Assembly: GCA_900548415.1 (NCBI GenBank)
Contig: URKO01000080.1
Location: 1-6,225, forward strand
Source of the DNA: an uncultured Porphyromonas sp.
GTDB taxonomy: Bacteria > Bacteroidota > Bacteroidia > Bacteroidales > Porphyromonadaceae
DNA: 6,225 bases
Reading direction: 5' to 3'
Part shown: positions 1 to 6,180 of the stretch, one piece after another
Layout of the letters: every line of letters starts with the position of its first letter
How positions within the stretch are numbered: the stretch's first letter is position 1
Position numbers and translations under genes: made by a program
Notes under the pieces: generated by a model
Database searches by the model: none
Told to the model about the DNA's origin: nothing
The model's input: only the letters and a program-made list of their open reading frames with translations

Positions 1-1
1 A

Positions 2-823
2 GTCTTCTCCTTTATCCCCAACACCGCCGAGGTCGCTTACTTCGGTATGCTGGAGGGACTAAACTTAGAGCTTAACAAGCGCAAGGCGGAGCAGATCGAG
101 CAAGCGTTAGGAGCTCCCGACTTTGACGAGCAACTGAAGCATATCCTCTCGCAGCGCATACGTAGTGAGAAGGTCGCTATCAAGGATATCAAGCTACGCA
201 CCTTCATCTCCGAGGGCAATACGCGCAACGACCTAGCGACGCACGTCTACGACGTCACCTACGGCTCCATCGAGCGTGGCGTGGACAATCTCGTGGTCAT
301 CGACGATAGTATCGTACGAGGCACCACGATACGCCAGAGCATCCTCACGATCCTAGACCGCTTAGGACCGCGCAAGATAGTCTTCGTATCCAGTGCTCCA
401 CAGATCCGCTATCCTGACTACTACGGCATCGATATGCGTCACGTGGACGAGTTCATAGCCTTTAGAGCTATGATCGCACTTCTTCAGGAGCGAGGCCAGC
501 AACGTATGCTTGACGAGGCATACCGTGAGGCGATCGCGCTCAGAGAGCGTCCGCTCACGGAGTACGTACCCAACGTGATTAAGACCCTCTACGCACCCTT
601 TACAGAGGAAGAGATCTCTGCCAAGATCGCTGAGCTCGTTAAGTCTGACGGCATCAAGGCTGAGGTTAGCATTGTCTACCAGACAGTAGAGGCTCTACAC
701 GAAGCTATCCCACATCATCCAGGCGACTGGTACTTTACGGGCGACTATCCTACGCCCGGCGGGTCCCATCTCGTCAACGATGCTTTCATCGCTTACTACG
801 AGCAGCAGTACAATCGCAAATAG
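2..823 (+). CDS. purF: Amidophosphoribosyltransferase (PurF family), C-terminal part, 5' truncated by the window edge
   Basis: This enzyme transfers ammonia from glutamine to PRPP, giving 5-phosphoribosylamine, the first committed step of purine synthesis in the cytoplasm. The frame is open from base 2, and residues before the first internal ATG (position 47) read FSFIPNTAEVAYFGM, which is family sequence, so that ATG is not the start. About 273 residues remain. The N-terminal glutamine amidotransferase domain with its catalytic Cys lies outside the window. The phosphoribosyltransferase domain is visible: the PRPP-binding loop VVIDDSIVRGTTI is encoded at 293-331, followed by SSAPQIRYPDYYGIDM, the counterpart of E. 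coli PurF SAAPEIRFPNVYGIDM. The C-terminus ends in DWYFTGDYPTPGG plus a short tail, a form I associate with the long Bacteroidetes homologues. It stops in TAG 28 bp before carA, suggesting cotranscription. A second PurF paralogue elsewhere in the genome is possible, so the exact physiological role is less certain than the family. Confidence 0.9.
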   Translation, partial: VFSFIPNTAEVAYFGMLEGLNLELNKRKAEQIEQALGAPDFDEQLKHILSQRIRSEKVAIKDIKLRTFISEGNTRNDLATHVYDVTYGSIERGVDNLVVIDDSIVRGTTIRQSILTILDRLGPRKIVFVSSAPQIRYPDYYGIDMRHVDEFIAFRAMIALLQERGQQRMLDEAYREAIALRERPLTEYVPNVIKTLYAPFTEEEISAKIAELVKSDGIKAEVSIVYQTVEALHEAIPHHPGDWYFTGDYPTPGGSHLVNDAFIAYYEQQYNRK

Positions 824-851
824 ACATAGACGCTCTTTTCAACTAATAATC

Positions 852-1958
852 ATGCAAACATCCACTCAGCGCAAAGCTACGCTCACGCTACAAGACGGAT
901 CTACCTACACAGGCTGGCACTTCGGTGCGACTAGACAGTTGGCCGGGGAGGTAGTCTTCAATACAGCCATGAATGGTTACACCGAGTCGCTCACCGATCC
1001 TAGCTATATGGGGCAGATCTTGGTGATGACCTATCCGATGGTGGGCAATTACGGTGTCCCCGCTGCCACTCGAGATGAGTACGACATCCCTAGATACTAC
1101 GAGAGTGACGGCTGTCTCATGCGTGCCCTGATAGTCAATAGCTACTCGCCTGAGTACTCACACTGGAATGCGGAGCAGTCCTTAGGAGACTTTATGGCAG
1201 AGCAAGGCGTCGTGGGGATTACGGGCATCGATACACGAGCTCTGACCAAGCACCTGCGTGACCACGGCATACAGGTCGGCACGATAACCATCGAGGGCGA
1301 GACCTCTCCCATAGAGCCCTCCATCGGAGAGCAAAACTTAGTCGCTCAAGCCTCTTGCCCCGAGCCTCGCATCTACGGTTCGGGCGATTGTCATATAGCT
1401 TTGATCGACTGTGGACTCAAGGACAACATCCTGCGCTCGCTTATCGATGAGCGCTTCACCCTCCACCGCGTTCCCTGGGACTATCCTTTGGAGCAGATCG
1501 AGGGGCTGCGTGGCGTCTTCATCAGCAATGGTCCTGGCTCCCCAATTTGCTGCAAGGAGACGATCAGACAGATACAGTATGCTTTCGAGCGTCAGCTCCC
1601 CACTTACGGCATCTGCATGGGCAATCAGCTGATGGCGCTCGCTTCTGGTGCCAAGATCTATAAGATGAAGTACGGCAATCACGGACACAACCAACCTGTC
1701 CAGTTGGTCGGCTCGACTCAGTGCCTCATCACCAGTCAGAACCATAGCTACGCTGTCAACTCAGCGACACTCCCTCAGGGATGGGAAGAGTGGTACACCA
1801 ACCTCAACGATGGCACCAACGAGGGGCTCATGCACACCGACCTGCCATTTCGCTCGGTACAGTTCCACCCAGAGGCAAAGGGCGGTCCGCTAGATGCGCT
1901 CAGCTTCTTCACAGACTTTCAGGATACCGTCCTGAACTACCCACAATTGTCGAAATAA
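852..1958 (+). CDS. carA: Carbamoyl-phosphate synthetase small (glutaminase) subunit CarA
   Basis: CarA hydrolyses glutamine and passes ammonia through a tunnel to CarB for carbamoyl phosphate synthesis (pyrimidine and arginine pathways). The product is 368 residues; E. coli CarA is 382. The N-terminal domain, about residues 1-180, carries GYTESLTDPSYMGQ and GITGIDTRALTKHLRDHG, both typical of CarA. The class I amidotransferase domain follows: SNGPGSP (oxyanion strand, residues 225-231), the nucleophile Cys255 in YGICMGNQ, QNHSYAVN, and the catalytic pair His339/Glu341 in QFHPEA. Two positions differ from the E. coli pattern: GHQ is GNQ (Asn258) and GPGDP is GPGSP (Ser230). An upstream in-frame ATG at 780 was rejected because the added 24 residues look unlike CarA and would overlap purF. 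The ATG at 852 has an A/T-rich leader (aactaataatc) and no Shine-Dalgarno site, as is usual in Bacteroidetes. It lies 28 bp after purF and 21 bp before carB. Confidence 0.96.
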   Translation: MQTSTQRKATLTLQDGSTYTGWHFGATRQLAGEVVFNTAMNGYTESLTDPSYMGQILVMTYPMVGNYGVPAATRDEYDIPRYYESDGCLMRALIVNSYSPEYSHWNAEQSLGDFMAEQGVVGITGIDTRALTKHLRDHGIQVGTITIEGETSPIEPSIGEQNLVAQASCPEPRIYGSGDCHIALIDCGLKDNILRSLIDERFTLHRVPWDYPLEQIEGLRGVFISNGPGSPICCKETIRQIQYAFERQLPTYGICMGNQLMALASGAKIYKMKYGNHGHNQPVQLVGSTQCLITSQNHSYAVNSATLPQGWEEWYTNLNDGTNEGLMHTDLPFRSVQFHPEAKGGPLDALSFFTDFQDTVLNYPQLSK

Positions 1959-1979
1959 CCCATCAAGCTCGACCAAACC

Positions 1980-4900
1980 ATGACTCAGCGTAAGCAATAC
2001 AATAAGATACTCCTACTCGGATCTGGCGCACTCAAGATCGGAGAGGCAGGCGAATTTGACTATTCAGGCTCACAAGCTCTCAAAGCTGTCAAAGCGGAGG
2101 GTATCAAGACCGTCCTCATCAACCCCAATATCGCTACGGTACAGACCAGCGAAGGCGTTGCTGATGCGGTCTATTTCTTACCCGTCACGCCTTACTTCGT
2201 AGAGCGTGTCATAGAGCGTGAGCGTCCAGACGGCATCATGCTAGCCTTCGGTGGGCAGACCGCACTCAACTGTGGTGTCCAGCTCTTTCAGTCAGGTGTC
2301 CTGGAGCGTTACGGCATCGATGTACTCGGTACGCCCGTCGAGACCATTATGGCGACCGAAGACCGCGAGCTCTTTGTCGAGAAGCTTGACGAGATAGAGG
2401 TCAAGACCATCCAGAGCCACGCCGTCACCACAATGGAGGACGCTCTCGTCGCTGCCAACCAACTAGGCTATCCCGTCATCGTACGAGCTGCCTATGCGCT
2501 GGGAGGCTTGGGTAGTGGCTTCTGCGACAATGATGAGGAGCTCCGAGTCCTTGCAGAGAAAGCTTTCGCCTTCTCCCCACAGCTACTGATTGAGAAGAGC
2601 TTGCGTGGCTGGAAAGAGATCGAGTACGAGGTGGTGCGAGACGCTTACGACAACTGCATCACCGTCTGCAACATGGAGAACTTTGACCCGCTCGGCATCC
2701 ACACTGGCGAGAGTATCGTTATCGCTCCCTCACAGACCCTCTCTAACGATGAGTATCACAAGCTCCGCACGATCGCTATCAAGATCATCCGTCACCTCGG
2801 TGTCGTAGGCGAGTGCAATGTGCAGTACGCCCTCGACCCCTACAGTGAGGACTACCGCGTCATCGAGGTCAATGCACGTCTCTCTCGCTCCTCGGCACTA
2901 GCCAGCAAAGCTACCGGCTATCCCCTCGCACACGTTGCTGCCAAGCTAGGACTAGGCTATGGACTCTTTGAGGTGCAAAATGCGGTGACAGGCTCCACGC
3001 CAGCCTTCTTCGAGCCTGCACTAGACTACTGCGTCTGCAAGATACCACGCTGGGATCTCGGTAAGTTCCACGGCGTGTCTCGTCAGCTCGGCAGTAGCAT
3101 GAAGTCTGTCGGCGAGGTGATGGCTATCGGTCGCACCTTTGAGGAGGCAATCCAAAAGGGACTCCGCATGATCGGGCAGGGCATGCACGGCTTTTGCGAA
3201 AACAAAGAGCTCGTCATCCCCGACATCGACACAGCCCTTAGAGAGCCAACCGACACACGTATTTTCGTTATCAGCAAAGCGTTCCGTCAGGGGTACAGCG
3301 TGGAGCAGATCCACGAGCTTACGAAGATCGATCGCTGGTTCCTCTATCGCCTCCAAGGCATCCTAGAGACCTCCGAGACACTAGGCACTTGTGACTCCAT
3401 CGAGAGTCTCCCTGCCGAGCTACTACGACAAGCTAAGGAGCAAGGCTTCACCGACTTCCAGATCGCCCGTGCCGTTACCAAGGAGTACAAGAAGCCCCTC
3501 CACAAAGAGGCTGACCAGGTACGCCAGCACCGCAAGAGCCTCGGCATACTACCTTATGTCAAGCAGATCGACACGCTAGCCGCCGAGGTACCTGCCGAGA
3601 GCAACTACCTCTACCTCACTTATCATGGCGAGGAGCACGACATAGCCACAGAGCAGGACGGCAAGTCGGTCATCGTGCTAGGCTCGGGAGCTTATCGTAT
3701 CGGTAGCTCCGTCGAGTTCGACTGGTGCGGTGTCAATGCGCTACACACCATTCGCAAGGCGGGTCTGCGCTCTATCATGATCAACTACAATCCAGAGACC
3801 GTCAGTACAGACTTCGATATGTCAGACCGTCTCTACTTTGACGAGCTCACCTTCGAGCGCGTCATGGATATCATAGACCTAGAGGCTCCCAAGGGTGTCA
3901 TCCTAGCTACGGGTGGTCAGATTCCCAACAACCTGGCACTACGTCTTGCCGCCAATGGGGTCACCATCCTAGGCACGCAAGCCGAAGATATAGACCATGC
4001 GGAGGATCGTCATAAGTTCTCCGCCATGCTAGACGAGCTAGGCATCGACCAGCCCGAGTGGAGCGAGCTCACCACCATTGAGGACATCGACCGCTTCGTG
4101 GATCGTGTGGGCTATCCCGTCTTGGTGCGTCCTAGCTACGTCCTCTCAGGAGCTGCGATGAATGTCTGCTCCAATCAGGAGGAGCTACTTCGCTTCTTGC
4201 AGCTCGCAGCCAATGTGTCTCAAGACCACCCCGTGGTCGTGTCACAGTTTGTCGAGCATGCTAAGGAGATCGAGATGGATGCCGTCGCTGACCATGGCGA
4301 GATCATCGCCTATGCGATCAGCGAGCATATCGAGTTCGCTGGCGTGCATAGTGGCGATGCGACCATCCAGTTCCCCGCACAGAAGCTTTACGTCGAGACC
4401 GTCCGACGCATCAAGCGCATCTCGCGCCAGATTGCCGAAGCACTACACATCTCGGGGCCGTTCAACATCCAGTTCCTCGCACGAGGTAACGAAATCAAAG
4501 TAATCGAGTGCAACCTCCGCGCTTCGCGTAGTTTCCCCTTCGTGAGCAAGGTGCTGCGACTCAACTTCATCGACCTAGCCACCAAGATCATGCTAGGACT
4601 GCCCTATGAGCACCCGACGAAGGATGCCTTCTCGCTAGACTATGTGGGGATCAAGGCTTCGCAGTTCTCCTTCTCCCGCTTGCAAAAGGCTGATCCCGTG
4701 CTAGGTGTCGATATGGTTTCTACGGGCGAAGTTGGCTGTATCGGCGAAGACACTGAAGAGGCTATCCTCAAGGCGATGCTCTCCGTAGGGCATCATATCC
4801 CAGAGCGTGGCGTCCTCCTCTCGACAGGTGGCGCCAAGCAAAAGGCTGACCTCCTCGAGGCGTCGCAGCTCCTCCACAAGAAAGGCTACAAGCTCTACGC

Positions 4901-5204
4901 TACGGCAGGCACGCAGCACTTCCTAGAGGAGAACGGTGTCCCCGCCACACTCGTTCACTGGCCCGACAGCACCGAGCAGCCACAAGCACTCGATCTGCTG
5001 CACCAACATGAGGTAGACCTCGTGGTCAACATCAATAAGAACCTCTCTACGGGTGAGCTGACCAATGGCTACAAGCTGCGCCGTGCCGCGATCGATCTCA
5101 ACATCCCGCTGATCACCAATGCACGCCTTGCTGCTACCTACATCAAGGCATTCTGCACGCTCTCGCTAGAAGAGCTAGAGATCAAGAGTTGGCAAGAGTA
5201 CTAA
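1980..5204 (+). CDS. carB: Carbamoyl-phosphate synthetase large subunit CarB
   Basis: CarB makes carbamoyl phosphate from bicarbonate, ammonia delivered by CarA and two ATP. At 1074 residues it is full length (E. coli 1073) with the usual duplicated layout. The first synthetase half (about 1-400) has LGSGALKIGEAGEFDYSGSQ, VRAAYALGGLGSG, ENFDPLGIHTGESIV and metal/ATP residues Glu296, Asn298 and Arg300 in IEVNARLSRSS. An oligomerisation linker follows (about 400-555). The second half (about 561-940) has LGSGAYRIGSSVEFDW, VRPSYVLSGAAMNV, EFAGVHSGDAT and Glu843, Asn845 and Arg847 in IECNLRASRSF. A C-terminal MGS-like allosteric domain (about 945-1074) contains YATAGT, VPATLVHWP and TNGYKLRRAAIDLNIPLITN. 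Throughout, the wording is nearer to eukaryotic CAD/CPS1 as I recall them than to E. coli CarB (for example NPNIATVQTS, not NSNPATIMTD). The ATG follows carA by 21 bp, so coupled expression is likely. No frameshift or missing catalytic residue is seen. The allosteric effector cannot be read from sequence. Confidence 0.97.
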   Translation: MTQRKQYNKILLLGSGALKIGEAGEFDYSGSQALKAVKAEGIKTVLINPNIATVQTSEGVADAVYFLPVTPYFVERVIERERPDGIMLAFGGQTALNCGVQLFQSGVLERYGIDVLGTPVETIMATEDRELFVEKLDEIEVKTIQSHAVTTMEDALVAANQLGYPVIVRAAYALGGLGSGFCDNDEELRVLAEKAFAFSPQLLIEKSLRGWKEIEYEVVRDAYDNCITVCNMENFDPLGIHTGESIVIAPSQTLSNDEYHKLRTIAIKIIRHLGVVGECNVQYALDPYSEDYRVIEVNARLSRSSALASKATGYPLAHVAAKLGLGYGLFEVQNAVTGSTPAFFEPALDYCVCKIPRWDLGKFHGVSRQLGSSMKSVGEVMAIGRTFEEAIQKGLRMIGQGMHGFCENKELVIPDIDTALREPTDTRIFVISKAFRQGYSVEQIHELTKIDRWFLYRLQGILETSETLGTCDSIESLPAELLRQAKEQGFTDFQIARAVTKEYKKPLHKEADQVRQHRKSLGILPYVKQIDTLAAEVPAESNYLYLTYHGEEHDIATEQDGKSVIVLGSGAYRIGSSVEFDWCGVNALHTIRKAGLRSIMINYNPETVSTDFDMSDRLYFDELTFERVMDIIDLEAPKGVILATGGQIPNNLALRLAANGVTILGTQAEDIDHAEDRHKFSAMLDELGIDQPEWSELTTIEDIDRFVDRVGYPVLVRPSYVLSGAAMNVCSNQEELLRFLQLAANVSQDHPVVVSQFVEHAKEIEMDAVADHGEIIAYAISEHIEFAGVHSGDATIQFPAQKLYVETVRRIKRISRQIAEALHISGPFNIQFLARGNEIKVIECNLRASRSFPFVSKVLRLNFIDLATKIMLGLPYEHPTKDAFSLDYVGIKASQFSFSRLQKADPVLGVDMVSTGEVGCIGEDTEEAILKAMLSVGHHIPERGVLLSTGGAKQKADLLEASQLLHKKGYKLYATAGTQHFLEENGVPATLVHWPDSTEQPQALDLLHQHEVDLVVNINKNLSTGELTNGYKLRRAAIDLNIPLITNARLAATYIKAFCTLSLEELEIKSWQEY

Positions 5205-5205
5205 C

Positions 5206-5254
5206 GGCCAACAGCCAACGGCTAACAGCCAACAGCCAATAGCCAACAGCCAAA
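5206..5254 (+). repeat. Heptanucleotide tandem repeat, 7 copies of AGCCAAC
   Basis: Seven head-to-tail 7-bp units fill almost the whole gap between carB and trmN6. In order they are ggccaac, agccaac, ggctaac, agccaac, agccaat, agccaac and agccaaa. Three are exact and each of the others differs at one or two positions. The array begins two bases after the carB stop codon and ends seven bases before the trmN6 ATG, so the leader of trmN6 is essentially the array plus taaaact. The carB 3' end contains GTTGGC (5188-5193), complementary to the GCCAAC core found in several units, so a small mRNA stem with alternative partners is possible. Copy number in such arrays can change by slippage; any effect here on expression is inference. 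Confidence 0.93.
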
Positions 5255-5261
5255 TAAAACT

Positions 5262-5996
5262 ATGGACAAGCCCTTCTGCATGCGACACTACGCTCTCATG
5301 CAGGGGGCTTGTGCTATGCGTATCTCTACCGATGCGCTCTTCCTCGGAGCGTGGGCGAGGACGGCTCACACAGCCAGTCAAGTCTTAGATGTGGGAGCAG
5401 GCACCGGCATCCTGTCGCTGATGCTCGCGCAGACCTATCCCAATGCCATGGTTACCGCCATTGACATCGATGACGAAGCGGTCCGTACCGCCCAGGACAA
5501 CTTCTCCCGCTCTCCCTATAGCGATCGGCTCACGGCACTGGCCTGTGACATCACCGCGCCTGAGTTTGCTTTGCCATCCCGTACCTACGACCTCATCATC
5601 TCCAATCCTCCTTACTACGACGGACTCCAGCCCGCTACGGCATCGCTCCGTCAGGCGCGCCACACGGGAGAGGGCTTTGCGCCACATCTACTCTTTCGTT
5701 ACCTGGAGCCACTTGTCGCTCCCGAGCCAACGCTCTGTCTCGTCACGCCCGTCGAGGCACTGCCCCTCCTGCGTCGTGAGGCCGTGCTGCACCGCTACAA
5801 CCTCACACGGCTTTGCGGGCTGCACCACCAGGTAGGGCAGCCCGCCATACGACTTCTGACGCAGTGGCATCGCTCCGCGACAGTGCCTGCGCCTTGTCTC
5901 TCGGAGCATCTAGACATACGCACCGCGCAGCAGCACTACACAGCCGAGGCGCAAGACCTCCTGCGCCCATACTTACTCGACCAGTACCTCACGTAA
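5262..5996 (+). CDS. trmN6: tRNA1(Val) (adenine(37)-N6)-methyltransferase, TrmN6/YfiC family
   Basis: The family uses S-adenosylmethionine to methylate N6 of adenine 37, next to the anticodon of tRNA1(Val). The product is 244 residues, close to E. coli YfiC. The start region CAMRISTDALFLGAWA matches the family signature (E. coli CAMKVGTDGILLGAWA). The Rossmann SAM motif is VLDVGAGTGIL (residues 41-51), the acidic ribose-binding strand is AIDIDDEAV, and the catalytic N6-adenine motif is SNPPYY (residues 114-119) after YDLII. The C-terminal QHYTAEAQDLLRPYLL resembles the YfiC ending QNYSEAYTALTQAFYL. No membrane segment or signal peptide is visible, so it should be cytoplasmic. The ATG at 5262 keeps the whole conserved N-terminus; its leader is A-rich without a Shine-Dalgarno site. 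It lies 57 bp after carB, across the heptanucleotide array. It may be transcribed with the operon or separately; no clear promoter is seen. Substrate specificity is inferred from the family. Confidence 0.9.
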   Translation: MDKPFCMRHYALMQGACAMRISTDALFLGAWARTAHTASQVLDVGAGTGILSLMLAQTYPNAMVTAIDIDDEAVRTAQDNFSRSPYSDRLTALACDITAPEFALPSRTYDLIISNPPYYDGLQPATASLRQARHTGEGFAPHLLFRYLEPLVAPEPTLCLVTPVEALPLLRREAVLHRYNLTRLCGLHHQVGQPAIRLLTQWHRSATVPAPCLSEHLDIRTAQQHYTAEAQDLLRPYLLDQYLT

Positions 5997-6062
5997 CATG
6001 ATGTCTCAGCTTTAGCTAGGAAAACCCAACGCCCGTCCGTTACAATAATTTAGATCCGACTA

Positions 6063-6074
6063 CGTATCGATACG
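6063..6074. repeat. 12-bp perfect palindrome CGTATCGATACG with short outer arms
   Basis: CGTATCGATACG equals its own reverse complement. It is enclosed by CCGAC (6056-6060) and GTCGG (6082-6086), so a stem-loop covering about 6056-6086 could form in RNA. It lies 66 bp after the trmN6 stop and is the first structured element there. It is followed by ggaaaactg and not by a T run, so it is not a standard Rho-independent terminator. It could be a weak terminator, a processing site, a protein-binding site or chance. Confidence 0.4.
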
Positions 6075-6100
6075 GTACTGTGTCGGGGAAAACTGATTTC

Positions 6101-6128
6101 CACGTGGATATTTCGAAATATCCACGTG
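6101..6128. repeat. 28-bp perfect palindrome bounded by CACGTG
   Basis: The two 14-base halves (6101-6114 and 6115-6128) are exact reverse complements with no spacer: the sequence starts CACGTGGATATTTC and ends with its complement. Each end is itself a CACGTG palindrome, and TTCGAA is at the centre. The flanks are T-rich on the left and A-rich on the right, the wrong way round for a terminator in either direction. It is the longest perfect palindrome I see in the window and shares its left arm (ttccacgtgga) with a second copy at 6206. Confidence 0.95.
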
Positions 6129-6139
6129 AGAAAGAAAAA

Positions 6140-6180
6140 ATTCCTCCGAAGTTTCATTTGATTCCTCCGAAGTTTTATTT
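6140..6180. repeat. Two 20-bp direct repeats, period 21 bp
   Basis: Copies at 6140-6159 and 6161-6180 read attcctccgaagttt[c/t]attt, with one mismatch (C at 6155, T at 6176) and a single base between them. On the minus strand each unit contains AACTTCGGAGGAAT, including a GGAGGA that resembles a Shine-Dalgarno site. The period is exactly seven codons. The pair sits between the 28-bp palindrome and two further CCACGTGG sites, so it appears to be part of a composite repeat region that may continue past the window. Confidence 0.92.

Noticed and set aside
780..851. Upstream ATG that would extend CarA by 24 residues
   Set aside because: The extension overlaps the purF end and is Ser/Thr-rich without CarA character. 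The ATG at 852 gives the expected length and has an A/T-rich leader.
1338..1745. 135-codon open frame on the minus strand inside carA
   Set aside because: It is fully opposite the conserved amidotransferase domain of CarA, shows no recognisable motif, and is explained by the codon use of the real gene.
5206..5254. CRISPR or attachment site in the heptanucleotide array
   Set aside because: Units abut directly with no spacers, and there is no integrase or flanking duplication.
5175..5381. Minus-strand frame across the heptanucleotide array with a repeated Leu/Gly/Cys/Trp segment resembling a membrane helix
   Set aside because: The hydrophobic heptad comes simply from translating the 7-bp repeat, and the rest lies opposite the carB end and the conserved trmN6 start.
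5443..5835. 130-codon + strand frame inside trmN6
   Set aside because: It overlaps the SAM-binding and NPPYY regions in another frame. Its product is Ser/Arg/Pro-rich, typical of a shadow frame.
6041..6053. A/T-rich TACAATAATTTAG as a Bacteroidetes -7 promoter element
   Set aside because: It only partly fits TAnnTTTG, no TTTG element is found at the proper distance upstream, and no + strand gene follows within the window.
6101..6128. 28-bp palindrome as a Rho-independent terminator
   Set aside because: The base after the stem is followed by an A-rich run, not T, and the minus-strand orientation also lacks a T run after the stem.
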